Shown: positions 45,075 to 54,197 of the stretch, one piece after another
Layout of the letters: every line of letters begins with the position of its first letter
How positions within the stretch are numbered: position 1 is the first letter of the stretch
Source: Myxococcota bacterium
GTDB taxonomy: Bacteria; Myxococcota_A; Polyangia; JAAYKL01
Direction of reading: 5' to 3'
Assembly: GCA_028278265.1 (NCBI GenBank)
Contig: JANQET010000044.1
Location: forward strand, 1-62,249
Length of the DNA: 62,249 nucleotides
The notes under the pieces: generated by a model
Seen by the model: only the letters and a program-made list of their open reading frames with translations
Database searches by the model: none
Told to the model about the DNA's origin: nothing
Translations under genes and position numbers: made by a program

Positions 45075-45722
45075 CTATTTCGCCGAGGCCATCATCTTGT
45101 GGTAGCTGTTCTGGTGGGCACTCTCGATCCACACCTTCAGGTTGCCGGGCATCCCCAGAATGTGGCGTTCGATTTTCTCTTCCATCACCGGCCCGATGAG
45201 GTTGATAATCCCCATCGGCACTTGGGCGGCCACCACACAGGCCACCAGGGTCTTGCCGTTCTTTTGGGGAAACAATCGCCAATAGCCTCTGGTATCTTCG
45301 ATATCGTGCGCTCGATTGGTCACCATGTGGAAATTGATCTTCATGTTCTCGGCATCCCGCTGCAGATCGAGATGGTACACAATGCTCAGCAGCTTGTGTC
45401 CCATGCGCACCTGCAGCAACGAGCGATCCCCCTTTCGGGAGAGCTCCTTGACCGCGACGGTCTTGGGAAACACCTCGGGATAGGACCGCCAGTCCTGCAG
45501 CTCGCGCCACACCACCTCCACCGGTGCGTCGATGACCACCCAGCCGCTACCGCCGTAAAACCCATTTTCCCGGGAAGCCGGCAGTGGTTTTTTTACTGTA
45601 TCCCCCTCTTGTAAAGAGGTCAGTTCATCTTTTGAAAAATCCAACGCGCTCGCCAGTTGAGGGAGAAGCGTGAGCGCCAAGCCCATGACCACGGCAACCC
45701 CAATCGCATTTCCAATTTTCAT
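45075..45722 (-). CDS. Secreted SRPBCC/START-like ligand-binding protein
   Basis: 215 residues. Signal peptide at 1-26 (A-S-A-L-D cleavage region); the mature protein shows the SRPBCC pattern: V-I-D-A-P-V-E-V-V-W-R-E-L, Y-P-E-V-F-P-K, and a C-terminal helix. This fold makes a hydrophobic pocket and is used by polyketide cyclases, lipid-transfer and START-like proteins. Export suggests lipid or hydrophobic-compound binding in the periplasm. Start ATG 45722 has AAGGAG. Substrate unknown. Confidence 0.75.
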   Translation of the reverse strand: MKIGNAIGVAVVMGLALTLLPQLASALDFSKDELTSLQEGDTVKKPLPASRENGFYGGSGWVVIDAPVEVVWRELQDWRSYPEVFPKTVAVKELSRKGDRSLLQVRMGHKLLSIVYHLDLQRDAENMKINFHMVTNRAHDIEDTRGYWRLFPQKNGKTLVACVVAAQVPMGIINLIGPVMEEKIERHILGMPGNLKVWIESAHQNSYHKMMASAK

Positions 45723-46079
45723 CGCCCTGCTCCTTGTAAGCCAACCTATACCTTTGACGCTCCCAGGCTTACTCCGATACATATAATTTGCAAAATAGTT
45801 CATGCCACAAAATTATTGCAAAAATTATTCCTGTATCTTTTTCCAATCTTATGCATTTAAAATCGTTGTTGATTTCACATATAACGATCCTTTTCCAAGT
45901 CGACTAAACCGATACTTCTCTTCGAAATTCCAAATAATTCCGAGAAGAACTCATTTCCACCACCGCCCCCTACCTCCCGTCCGTCTTAAAATTTTCATTG
46001 CTCGGTCGCTTGCTAAGGTGAGCCTCCTCAGCTATTAATTGGGGTCTTTGCACTACAGGGTATCTCGATAGGTGACGCA
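45723..46079. other. AT-rich intergenic region between divergent genes
   Basis: 357 bases, much richer in A+T than neighbouring genes, between the SRPBCC gene (-) and the pseudokinase gene (+). It should contain both promoters. A TTGCAA...TATTTT pair on the minus strand is a weak candidate only. No gene or RNA is visible. Confidence 0.45.
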
Positions 46080-47990
46080 ATGAAGCAACAGACGCTCGAC
46101 CAAGGAACTGTGCTGGGGAAACGATTCAAAATCGAATCGCTTGCCGGAGAGGGCGACCTGGGCGTCGTCTACAAAGCCCAGGATATCGAATCCAGCCAGC
46201 TGGTGTCCCTCCGGGTGCTCCCCGGATCACTGATCCCCCAAAAAGCGGACATCGAGCGGATCCGCACCCGGGTCAAGGAAGCGTCCAAGCTCAGCCATCG
46301 CAATATTCAGGCGACCTTCGGCTTCGGCGTCGAAGACGACGGAACGATTTACATCGCCTCGGAATGGGTGGACGGCAAAAGCCTGAGAAATCTGTTGGGC
46401 GTGCGCACCAAGGCCAACAAGCGGTTTTCGTTCAAGGGCGCCTACAACTTGATGGGGCACGTGTGCAACGCGTTGACCTATGCCCACAACACCACCTTTC
46501 ACAGCTCGATCTGTCCCCGGGCCATTCTGGTCAACGCCGTGGGACGGGTGAAAGTCGGTGATTGGGGATTGTCGGTCATCCGGACTACCCTGAGCGCCTA
46601 CAAGGGACGAGGCAAACTCGAATCGGTGTTTTGGGCCCCTGAAGTGCTCGAAGACGCGGCCAATGCACAGAAAAGTGCCGATATCTACTCGCTCGGCGCG
46701 TTGTTTTACGAGCTCGTCACCGGCGTACCCCCTGAGCGACCGCTCAAGGCCCCCAGCCAATTGGGTTTTTCCAGCGATGTCGATGCGGTCATCGCCCGCT
46801 GCATGGCCGCCGTGCCCAGCCAGCGTTTTTCGAATCCCGCGGATGTGAAATCGGCTATTCTCGAGCTCGTCCAATCCCACCAATCCGAAGACGAGGAACT
46901 GCCCGAAGAGGACGACGATTTGTCCCTCGACCTCGAAATTGACCTAACAGACCTCAAAGGCGCTCCCGATTCCGATGCCGCTGCCCGGGGAACTCCCCCC
47001 CCAGCGGCAGGGATGTTGAGCGCTCCGGGGCTCCCCCCACCGCCCAAAGACAATGCCCTTGACAGCGGCGAGCACGACGAAATGCCTCGGGATTCGCGCG
47101 CCTCGACCATCGACATGGGTCAAGTGCTCAGCAGTCTGGGCAAATCGGAAGCCGCCCACTGGATGGTGCAAAAAGACAAATTCGATCACGGTCCTTTCAC
47201 CGACCGCGAGCTGGTGCAGATGATCATGACCGGCGAGGTGTTGGGCAAACACATGTTGCAGAACATGGACACCGGTGTGCGGAAGAAGATCAAGGCTTGG
47301 GGAGATTTCGACGAGTACCTCGAGCGGTACCGAGTCAAGAAAAAGAAGCAGGACGAACAGGTCGCCATGGCGCGCACCAAAAAAGCCGAAACCCGCGGCA
47401 CGATGTTCAAATGGGTCATCGTCGCCGGCGTGGTCGGGGTGCTCATCCTCGGCGGTGTGGGGTACTTCATCTCCCGCCAATTCCGCGAGGAAAAAGAGGT
47501 CGTGCCCGAAGATCTCATCGCCGCGCTGGACAGTGGAGAGATCAAGATTAAAACCGGCGGCAATCTGCGCAAGAAACTCAGGCGGAGGGGCAAGCAAGGC
47601 CGCCGCAGAGCCGGTAGCAGGGGCGGCAGTGGCGGCGGCGGCGGTGGCGGTGAGTTCGTACCGGGTATGTCCTACGACGAGGCGATGAATGTGGCCGTGG
47701 AGCTGGGCAGCCTGAAAAACAAAGGTGGACAGAAACAACTCACGCCTCAGACGATCTCCCGCATCATGGACCGCAATGTTCGGCGCTTTCTGCCCTGTGT
47801 AGCCGGAGGCTCGGTCAAAAAGGTCAGCATGGATCTGGTCATCGGCGGCAACGGCAAAGTGATCGGCGTCTCGGTGGCCCAGGGGGACAGCAAACTCAAA
47901 CGATGTGTGTCCTCCAAAATTCGGCAGATCAAGTTTCCCGAGTCACCGGCGCCGCGGACCCCCGCCTCCTGGTATTTCGAGCTCTACTGA
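46080..47990 (+). CDS. Transmembrane pseudokinase with GYF and TonB/AgmX-like C-terminal domains
   Basis: 636 residues. Residues 10-270 have a Ser/Thr kinase fold with glycine loop (G-E-G-D-L-G-V-V-Y) and W-A-P-E, but the catalytic residues are gone. The beta3 Lys is Arg45, the HRD/K/N loop reads H-S-S-I-C-P-R-A (141-148), and DFG is D-W-G (161). An acidic linker, a GYF_2 domain (about 356-420, H-W-M-V-Q ... H-G-P-F-T), one membrane helix (about 440-462), a Gly/Arg-rich linker and an AgmX/TonB-like domain (about 540-636) follow. A scaffold passing signals from cytoplasm to envelope is likely. Start ATG 46080 with AGGTGA. The YscJ-like lipoprotein follows within 24 bases. Confidence 0.85.
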   Translation: MKQQTLDQGTVLGKRFKIESLAGEGDLGVVYKAQDIESSQLVSLRVLPGSLIPQKADIERIRTRVKEASKLSHRNIQATFGFGVEDDGTIYIASEWVDGKSLRNLLGVRTKANKRFSFKGAYNLMGHVCNALTYAHNTTFHSSICPRAILVNAVGRVKVGDWGLSVIRTTLSAYKGRGKLESVFWAPEVLEDAANAQKSADIYSLGALFYELVTGVPPERPLKAPSQLGFSSDVDAVIARCMAAVPSQRFSNPADVKSAILELVQSHQSEDEELPEEDDDLSLDLEIDLTDLKGAPDSDAAARGTPPPAAGMLSAPGLPPPPKDNALDSGEHDEMPRDSRASTIDMGQVLSSLGKSEAAHWMVQKDKFDHGPFTDRELVQMIMTGEVLGKHMLQNMDTGVRKKIKAWGDFDEYLERYRVKKKKQDEQVAMARTKKAETRGTMFKWVIVAGVVGVLILGGVGYFISRQFREEKEVVPEDLIAALDSGEIKIKTGGNLRKKLRRRGKQGRRRAGSRGGSGGGGGGGEFVPGMSYDEAMNVAVELGSLKNKGGQKQLTPQTISRIMDRNVRRFLPCVAGGSVKKVSMDLVIGGNGKVIGVSVAQGDSKLKRCVSSKIRQIKFPESPAPRTPASWYFELY

Positions 47991-48013
47991 GCCGAGACAG
48001 TCGAGGTGTCCAA

Positions 48014-48619
48014 ATGAGACATAGCTGTTCCACCGGGCTGGTCGCGTTGGGCATTCTTGCGGCATGCACCGCTCCATCCCCGCCACGTATCGACGGTCGG
48101 TTGACAGGGATCGAGCGAGAGTCGCCGACTCCGGCTCCCACGCGCTCCTTTATTCCGAGCCATGACGAAACGAAACGCCGCCGGGAACGGGAGTTGGGCA
48201 ACGCTCTGGCACAGACAATTGAAAAGTTCACCGGGGCTGACGATGTCGACGTTCACCTGAGTCTGGCCGATCGATCCCTGCTGTCCGCCAACCCCGCTAT
48301 CGAAACCTCTTGCGCGATCCTGATCAACTCCGGGGCCCAGCAACCCGATCAAGCGGCGATCAAGGAACTGGCAGTAGCGGCCATTCCCGGCCTCGCACCA
48401 GCCCGGGTCAAGCTCTTTTTCTCGACCCGGACCCCGACGGTGCTCGAGACCCAGTTCGTCGGTCCAATCGAAGTGGCGCAACCATCGGTGATGGTGGCGA
48501 AGATCGCCTTGGGCGGTTTGTTGTCCGCCTGTCTGATTCTCGCTGCCGGATTGATTTACGCGGGGCTGCGGCTGCGCCGGATGCGCCGCGGATCGACTAC
48601 TGCACCCCCCCGTCGGTGA
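48014..48619 (+). CDS. YscJ/FliF-like (secretin-ring-type) lipoprotein with C-terminal membrane helix
   Basis: 201 residues. The signal peptide has lipobox L-A-A-C (Cys18). The mature domain resembles the ring-building part of YscJ/SctJ and FliF: L-A-Q-T-I-E ... V-D-V-H-L-S-L-A-D-R-S-L-L ... A-I-P-G-L-A-P-A-R-V. A C-terminal membrane helix at about 160-185 and a basic tail complete the SctJ-like layout. Type III secretion or flagellar inner-membrane rings use this fold, but no other such gene is present. ATG 48014 has GAGGTG. It lies 23 bases after the pseudokinase stop and converges with overlap onto the next minus-strand gene. Confidence 0.75.
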   Translation: MRHSCSTGLVALGILAACTAPSPPRIDGRLTGIERESPTPAPTRSFIPSHDETKRRRERELGNALAQTIEKFTGADDVDVHLSLADRSLLSANPAIETSCAILINSGAQQPDQAAIKELAVAAIPGLAPARVKLFFSTRTPTVLETQFVGPIEVAQPSVMVAKIALGGLLSACLILAAGLIYAGLRLRRMRRGSTTAPPRR

Positions 48620-49340
48620 GCTTGAGCACTCTAGGGGGAGCGGACAGTTTCAATTTGCCAATGCCCAAGTCTTCAAGGGAGACCGGTTTGCCCCTTACGC
48701 TCGCTGGTGCCGGCGGGCGCAGCTTCTCGCCGCTGGCGAGGTTATACCGAACCACGATAGTGGTCCCGGAGCTGCCTTCCCACAGCAACCGCAGCTCATT
48801 TCCCCGCTGCCAAGCGAGCGTCTCTCTTTGTTTGGCCGGATCCACGATTGACCGCTCGGTCAGCACCATCTGCCGGGCTTTACCCCAACGGGAAACCAAG
48901 TCCTCGACAATACTGTCCTTTTGACCCGGTCGAAAATGGAACACCACTTTGGCCAATTTCGAATCGATGAACTCACCGCGAATGAAGAGCAACGGCGAGG
49001 ATTGCTCTGTTTTTTCCACCTGCACCCGGCAACTCTCCAGCTGGTGATCACCGGCCATGCGGTCCTCGATCACTTGACGGTCCAAATCCGGCACGCCGAT
49101 CTCGATCTGCGTCTGACAAACGAATGCCCCACTCGTCTCGTCGAACTCGATGGAAAGAAGATGTTGAGCAGCCTGCAAAAATCGGCCGCTACCTACCCCC
49201 AGGTGAATCTTCTCCAGATTCAGGGCTGTAGCGACATCGCGTTCACGGGCATCGGTTTCTGTGGCTGATGATCGTCCACACCCCGCGCCGAACATCAAAA
49301 AGCCGAAACAAAAAAACAGGTTAGCGCTTCGTGCGTCCAT
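48597..49340 (-). CDS. Lipoprotein, unknown function
   Basis: 247 residues from ATG 49340 (ATG 49352 also possible). Signal peptide with lipobox G-A-G-C. The mature part alternates beta and helix (V-F-H-F-R-P-G, W-G-K-A-R, L-R-L-L-W-E-G), a pattern seen in periplasmic lipoproteins with a single alpha-beta domain; no family recognised. The 3' end overlaps the YscJ-like gene by 23 bases. Confidence 0.6.
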   Translation of the reverse strand: MDARSANLFFCFGFLMFGAGCGRSSATETDARERDVATALNLEKIHLGVGSGRFLQAAQHLLSIEFDETSGAFVCQTQIEIGVPDLDRQVIEDRMAGDHQLESCRVQVEKTEQSSPLLFIRGEFIDSKLAKVVFHFRPGQKDSIVEDLVSRWGKARQMVLTERSIVDPAKQRETLAWQRGNELRLLWEGSSGTTIVVRYNLASGEKLRPPAPASVRGKPVSLEDLGIGKLKLSAPPRVLKLTDGGVQ

Positions 49341-49387
49341 CAGAGTTACCATTCCACACAACGACCGACGATGTCTTTTAATGATGA

Positions 49388-49678
49388 TTATATCGTAAAA
49401 TCGATGATGGTTAGTCCATCGCTTTCGCTATTCTCAGGCTCATTATCATCAGGATACGATTCAAAATTATCATCAAACAAGGGATACTCGAGGTAACTTT
49501 GTTCTGTTGATCGATTTTTGTCTCGCTCCCACTTTTGAATTTCTTCAATGATATATGCGGGTAGCATCTGTTCGGTCTCCTCGCTGTCTTCCATCCCCCC
49601 AGTCGAGTTCACATCCTCCATTATCGTATCATTTTGGTTTTTTGGGGTCAATGAGTCAACTTTTACCCACCGATACAC
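49388..49678 (-). CDS. Small acidic protein, unknown function
   Basis: 96 residues at most, beginning at GTG 49678; internal ATGs at 49621 and 49594 could be the true start, and none has a convincing ribosome-binding site. The product is strongly acidic, with a helical L-P-A-Y-I-I-E-E-I-Q-K-W-E-R segment reminiscent of small proteins frequent in Myxococcota. The DNA is notably more AT-rich than its neighbours. A small regulatory or structural protein, or a recent gene; function unknown. Confidence 0.4.
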   Translation of the reverse strand: MYRWVKVDSLTPKNQNDTIMEDVNSTGGMEDSEETEQMLPAYIIEEIQKWERDKNRSTEQSYLEYPLFDDNFESYPDDNEPENSESDGLTIIDFTI

Positions 49679-49741
49679 ACTCCCTTTATATAGTGCAATT
49701 TTTCGGCCAATTGGGTGAGATGGAATAACTGGTAGAAGAAG

Positions 49742-50896
49742 CTACCTCTTGAAGGGGGAGATGTCGCGCAACTTTCCGATAATATTGGGCATTACTTCGA
49801 GAATGGTCTCCACATCCCGCTCCGTGTTCGACCGGCAGAGGGACAAGCGAACCGATCCGTGGGCGAAGTCAAAGGGAATACCCATCGCCCGCAGCACGTG
49901 AGACGGTTCCAATGATCCAGAGGTGCAGGCAGAACCGGACGAAGCGGCGATCCCGTGCCGATCCAAATGGAGCAGAATCGCTTCCCCCTCGACGCGCCTA
50001 AAACTGATATTGGTCGTCCCGGGGAGGCGATTTTCGGAGTCCCCGTTGACGCGACTGTCCTCGATTTGAAGCAATCCCTGCTCCAAGCGATCCCGCATTG
50101 CGCGAACACGGGTCTGCTCGTCATCGAGATACTTTGCAGCGAGCTCGGCAGCGGCGCCCAAGGCGACCACACCGGCCACATTTTCGGTCCCTCCGCGTCG
50201 TCCCCGTTCCTGGTGTCCCCCGAGCATGAAGGGCCTAAACCGCCTGCCCCGACGGATGTACAGCGCCCCGACCCCTTTGGGGGCGTGGATCTTGTGGCCG
50301 GACAAGGCCAGCAGGTCGATCGCCCCTGAGGCCAAATCCAACTGCTGCTTGCCGATGGCCTGAACCGCGTCCGTGTGGAACAGCGCATCGTGCTCGTGGG
50401 CAATTTTTCCCGCCTCCTCGACCGGAAACAGCACACCGGTTTCATTGTTGGCGGCCATGATCGACACCACCGCCACATCCTGGTTCATCTCTTCTCTGAG
50501 CTCGTCGAGGGATATCCTCCCCTGTTTGTCGACAGCCAGGTAGGTTACGGCGTAGCCCTCCCGTTCCAGATAGCGGGCCAGGGTGAGCACAGCCGGATGT
50601 TCCACGCGGGTGGTGATCACGCGCTTGCGTCCCTTGCGGGAGGCCAACGCCGAGCGAATCGCCGTATTGTCGGACTCGGTGCCGCAGCTGGTGAAGACAA
50701 TTTCGGTCGTGTGCTGAGCGCCGATGCACTGGGCCACCTGCTCCCGCGCCCGTTCTATGACGTGGGACACATCACTGCCGAACGAATGAACACTGGAGGG
50801 GTTGCCGTAGAACTCGGTCAAGTAGGGTCGCATCGCCTCGAAGACCTGCGGATCCACAGCTGTGGTGGCGTTGTTGTCCGCGTAGATGACCGGCAT
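49742..50896 (-). CDS. nifS: Cysteine desulfurase, NifS type
   Basis: 384 residues, PLP-dependent group I cysteine desulfurase. Signatures: D-N-N-A-T-T at the N-terminus, H-T-D-A-V-Q, the PLP Lys in S-G-H-K-I-H-A-P-K-G, G-G-T-E-N, and the catalytic Cys in S-S-G-S-A-C-T-S-G. It removes sulfur from L-cysteine and hands persulfide to NifU. It follows nifU with a one-base TAATG overlap, so the pair is an operon. With no nitrogenase genes around, this is the general Fe-S assembly route used by many strict anaerobes. Confidence 0.95.
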   Translation of the reverse strand: MPVIYADNNATTAVDPQVFEAMRPYLTEFYGNPSSVHSFGSDVSHVIERAREQVAQCIGAQHTTEIVFTSCGTESDNTAIRSALASRKGRKRVITTRVEHPAVLTLARYLEREGYAVTYLAVDKQGRISLDELREEMNQDVAVVSIMAANNETGVLFPVEEAGKIAHEHDALFHTDAVQAIGKQQLDLASGAIDLLALSGHKIHAPKGVGALYIRRGRRFRPFMLGGHQERGRRGGTENVAGVVALGAAAELAAKYLDDEQTRVRAMRDRLEQGLLQIEDSRVNGDSENRLPGTTNISFRRVEGEAILLHLDRHGIAASSGSACTSGSLEPSHVLRAMGIPFDFAHGSVRLSLCRSNTERDVETILEVMPNIIGKLRDISPFKR

Positions 50897-51756
50897 TACA
50901 AGACCTCCTCGACGACTTCGAGGGTGATGTCCGGATCAATGATCTCCTGCAATTTGTCCTGAATCCAACCCGAGGTCAGCCCGGCGGCCTTGCATCCGGA
51001 GCAATGACCGACCATGCGAATGATCACCCGGGTTCCGTCGATATCCACCAACTCCAGGTCGCCCCCGTCCTTTTGCAGCATCGGGCGGACCTCATTATCG
51101 AGCAGCTCCTGAATTAACGGAATCCGTTGCAAATTGGTCATCGCCGGCTTCTTGACCGGTGACTTGACCTGGGTCTCCTGCTCCCCCCAAATTTCATCCA
51201 GAACCGCTTGAATATCGTCCTGGCAGGAGGTACAGCCACCGCCGGCTTTGGTGTAATTGGTCACGTCTTCAAGGGTTTTGAGACCGTCTTCGGCGATCAA
51301 TTTGCGGATCTTGCCCTCGGTTACCCCGAAACAGTAACAGACGATTCGACCCTCGTCTTCGTCCTCTTCGGTGTCGATCTTCTCGCCGCGATAGTTCGCC
51401 ACCGCCGCTTCCAACGCCTCCCGGCCCATCACCGAACAGTGCATCTTCTCCGGAGGCAGCCCGCCGAGCGCATCAGCAATATCTTTATTGGTGATCTTGA
51501 GCGCTTCATCGAGGGTTTTGCCCTTGATCATCTCCGTGAGGATTGACGAAGATGCGATGGCGCTTCCGCACCCGAACGTTTGAAATTTCACATCCTTGAT
51601 AATATCGGTGCCCTCTTCCACCGAGAAAGTCAGGGTCAACGCATCTCCACAGGCCACCGAACCGACCTCCCCGATACCATTGGGGTTTTCGACGCGTCCG
51701 ACATTCTTGGGATTAAAGAAGTGCTCTTTAACCTCTTCGGTGTAGTTCCATCCCAT
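50896..51756 (-). CDS. nifU: Fe-S cluster assembly scaffold NifU
   Basis: 286 residues with the three-part NifU architecture. The N-terminal IscU-like domain has V-A-C-G-D, F-G-C-G and H-C-S-V ligands. The central BFD-type 2Fe-2S domain (C-Y-C-F-G ... C-T-S-C) spans about 135-185. The C-terminal Nfu-like domain ends G-H-C-S-G-C. It builds clusters with NifS and delivers them to targets. Start ATG 51756 follows AAGGAGG. The many 4Fe-4S enzymes encoded in the window are plausible clients. Confidence 0.95.
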   Translation of the reverse strand: MGWNYTEEVKEHFFNPKNVGRVENPNGIGEVGSVACGDALTLTFSVEEGTDIIKDVKFQTFGCGSAIASSSILTEMIKGKTLDEALKITNKDIADALGGLPPEKMHCSVMGREALEAAVANYRGEKIDTEEDEDEGRIVCYCFGVTEGKIRKLIAEDGLKTLEDVTNYTKAGGGCTSCQDDIQAVLDEIWGEQETQVKSPVKKPAMTNLQRIPLIQELLDNEVRPMLQKDGGDLELVDIDGTRVIIRMVGHCSGCKAAGLTSGWIQDKLQEIIDPDITLEVVEEVL

Positions 51757-51906
51757 GATTTTGGCCTCCTTGCCCAACGCAGGTTCAATTCCACGACTGG
51801 TATAACCATTATTTCAAATTTTCGCTACTGTCATACACCACCGGTGGATGGGGTGTCGGTCGATCGGGAATGACGGCGACGGATGGCAGGTGGGGATCGC
51901 CGGGGC

Positions 51907-52236
51907 TTACTTCTTCTTGGTGTTTTGGTAGTAATCCCACAGCCGGGGTAGGCCCCATTTCTCGAGACGAGCCCGAAATCCCTCGTCTTTTTCGCGTTTC
52001 ATCGTGCGGAGGAGGTCGTCGACCAGTTTGGTGCGGGTGTTGAAGCGCTCTTTGACCTCGGTGGCCACTCGATGCAACTTGAGCAGCTTCTCGTTGGACA
52101 CGTGGGTCAGACCTTTGTCCGGGTTCAACCGATTCTCAAAAAACTCCCCTTTATCAAAAAGCGACTTGAGCTCTTTGACAAGAGCGTCCTTTGAACCAAA
52201 TCTCTCTTTAACTTCGGCAAGTGGTGACTTTTTCAT
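51907..52236 (-). CDS. Small helical protein, unknown function
   Basis: 109 residues, basic and helical, with repeated V-K-E-R-F-[GN] segments at both ends of the first 70 residues, suggesting an internal duplication (A-E-V-K-E-R-F-G and T-E-V-K-E-R-F-N). Start ATG 52236 has AAAGGA. I recognise no domain with confidence. The end is 150 bases before nifU begins, so it could be upstream in the same transcript. Confidence 0.65.
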   Translation of the reverse strand: MKKSPLAEVKERFGSKDALVKELKSLFDKGEFFENRLNPDKGLTHVSNEKLLKLHRVATEVKERFNTRTKLVDDLLRTMKREKDEGFRARLEKWGLPRLWDYYQNTKKK

Positions 52237-52332
52237 CGTTCATCCTTTTAATTGCCCGGTGGCCTTTTCCGGCCCAGCAGTCCTTTTGCCGCCTATCGGC
52301 GTCCACAAGGCGAGAATCGATAGCACAGCCGC

Positions 52333-53283
52333 TCACCCGGTGCAAGTGGGGCGATGTTCTAAAAATGCACTGGGTGGCGTTTTTTCCATTTCCAGCTCGG
52401 CGACGTACATCCCGCAATTGGATCCGATCTGGTTTTCCCGCAGCTCACCAATGCTCAGAATCGTATCGAAACCCGCAGATGTAAACCGATCGACGACCGC
52501 CTGGTATCCCGCCGGATCCGCCGGGTCGATCACGCCGACCAGGCCGGATCGCTCTGCAGCCTTGGTGGGGTTAATCGGTGTCAGCTTGATCGCGAACCGC
52601 TCGGGAGAAAACAGCTCGGCCAGCCGCTGGGGATCGAGCGGATAACCTGTTGCAGGGGCAAAATTCAAGGTGACTTTGCGATCGCCGACTCGAAAGAATC
52701 GATCGCCGTACGCCGCAATTTGCGGAAGCTCCATGGTTCTAATTGGAATCAACTCCGACCGGGCGACATCACAGGTCGTATGGAGGGAAAACTGCATCTG
52801 AAAATGTCCGTCGCCGTAGTGCATCTCCTTGATTTTCAACAGATCGTCGAGAAATCGCTCACACCCTTTGGGCGCCACCGTGGAGATGCTGGGCATCAGT
52901 CCCGGGGCGTCCAGTCGTTCGGGGAGATCCTTCAACACCTGAAGCACGGCCGGGTTGAACGCCGGATCCCCCATCCGGGCAAACTGGATTTTCAGTTTTT
53001 TCACGGGAACGCGGCGATCCGGGTATCGCTGATCGACCAGAAACTCGATTTGATCGAAGATTTCGTTCGCGGTGAGCTTTCCCCGATAGGTTCCCCCCGC
53101 ATCGCAAATGGGACAGCTCACCGGGCACCCCTTCAGCGTGGAGACGATGAGCACCCATTTTTCATCTCGCGGCCGCGGGGGCTGCACGCTTTCAACGCAT
53201 TCGACCATGGATCCGTCGCCCAACTCCGCGACAAACACGCGCGCCAAGCTCTCGTCTCCCCTGGTGCAAATAACGTTCAGCAT
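52333..53283 (-). CDS. Radical SAM protein, RlmN/Cfr-like
   Basis: 316 residues. The radical SAM cluster is C-P-V-S-C-P-I-C (Cys53, 57, 60). Family-like elements include S-L-H-T-T near the middle, K-L-T-P-I-N-P-T and a C-terminal G-S-N-C-G-M. This resembles RlmN/Cfr methyltransferases, but the N-terminal HhH region is replaced by a short beta part and the whole is about 40 residues shorter. The substrate may be RNA or something else. ATG 53283 shares one base with the stop of the upstream flavoprotein gene (TGATG). Three-gene coupled operon with 53283-54197 and 54179-54850. Confidence 0.75.
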   Translation of the reverse strand: MLNVICTRGDESLARVFVAELGDGSMVECVESVQPPRPRDEKWVLIVSTLKGCPVSCPICDAGGTYRGKLTANEIFDQIEFLVDQRYPDRRVPVKKLKIQFARMGDPAFNPAVLQVLKDLPERLDAPGLMPSISTVAPKGCERFLDDLLKIKEMHYGDGHFQMQFSLHTTCDVARSELIPIRTMELPQIAAYGDRFFRVGDRKVTLNFAPATGYPLDPQRLAELFSPERFAIKLTPINPTKAAERSGLVGVIDPADPAGYQAVVDRFTSAGFDTILSIGELRENQIGSNCGMYVAELEMEKTPPSAFLEHRPTCTG

Positions 53284-54197
53284 CAGTCCTCCGCGTTCAG
53301 GTAACGGCACGCGGCCATCGCCGCAAAGAGGCCATCGCCCACCGCCATGCCCACCTGACCCAGGCCGCCAAAGCGGGCATCTCCCGCAATGTACATCCCT
53401 GGAATTCGCGTCGATACCCCTTTATTCAAATCGATGTCAAGCGAATCCAGCAAATCATCTGCCGCCCGGTAGCGTCCAATGGCCACGGTCACACCAGCCC
53501 CCCGCAATTCGCTCCGCTGGTCTCCGCGCCGGCGCGCGGTGAGTACAATCTCGTCCCCCTCCCGTCCCACGCTGAGGGGTGTGGTGTCGTACATACACTG
53601 AATCGCCGGGTGCTCCTCGACCAGTTTCACCAGCCGGCCCACTGCGCGCAGCTTTGCCCCGCGCACAATGATCACGGGCCTGGCACCGGCACGGGCGAGG
53701 CTGAGCGAGTAGTCCAGCGCCGCTTCGCCACCGCCGATCACCAGGACGTCACGGCCCGAAGTCCGATCCTGCCGGAGTTGGTCGAGCTGTTGCCTCACCT
53801 CGTTGTAGACCCCTGCTCCGGCCAAAGTCGAGGCACCGGGAATCTCCAGGGTCTTGGACACGGTTCCCACTGCCACAATGACCGCATCCGCCTCGAGCGC
53901 GCCGAACTCTCCGGTCAACCGAAACCCGTTGGCCGAACGGGCGATACGATCGACCCGAGCGCGGGTCACCGGAACACCGAAACGCGCCAGGTGGGCTTCG
54001 AGCTTTTGGACGAACTCCGGACCGCTAATCGGCTCGAGACCGGGATAGTTCTCCATTGAAAAGGCATTGGCCACCAATCCCCCTGCGGTCCCCGTTTTGT
54101 CGAGCAACAGGGGCACCATTCCCAACCGGGCGCACTGAACAGCTGCAGCGCAACCGGCCGGACCCGCTCCGATGACGGTTATGCGCTTTTCGAACAC
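53283..54197 (-). CDS. Thioredoxin-reductase-like NAD(P)/FAD flavoprotein lacking the CxxC
   Basis: 304 residues. Dinucleotide motifs I-G-A-G-P-A-G-C (FAD) and V-I-G-G-G-E-A-A (NAD(P)H), plus C-terminal Y-I-A-G-D, show the TrxR / ferredoxin-NADP reductase fold. The usual redox C-x-x-C is absent, replaced by G-V-Y-N-E-V. It therefore probably transfers electrons from NAD(P)H to ferredoxin, flavodoxin or the radical SAM partner. GTG 54197 is used as start, with GGTGGA upstream; it overlaps the isochorismatase-like gene by 19 bases. Confidence 0.8.
   Translation of the reverse strand: MFEKRITVIGAGPAGCAAAVQCARLGMVPLLLDKTGTAGGLVANAFSMENYPGLEPISGPEFVQKLEAHLARFGVPVTRARVDRIARSANGFRLTGEFGALEADAVIVAVGTVSKTLEIPGASTLAGAGVYNEVRQQLDQLRQDRTSGRDVLVIGGGEAALDYSLSLARAGARPVIIVRGAKLRAVGRLVKLVEEHPAIQCMYDTTPLSVGREGDEIVLTARRRGDQRSELRGAGVTVAIGRYRAADDLLDSLDIDLNKGVSTRIPGMYIAGDARFGGLGQVGMAVGDGLFAAMAACRYLNAED

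Noticed and set aside
49742-51756. Nitrogen fixation locus
   Set aside because: nifU and nifS without nifH, D, K, E, N or B; NIF-type assembly is common in anaerobes that do not fix nitrogen.
53283-54197. True thioredoxin reductase
   Set aside because: The C-x-x-C redox motif is missing.
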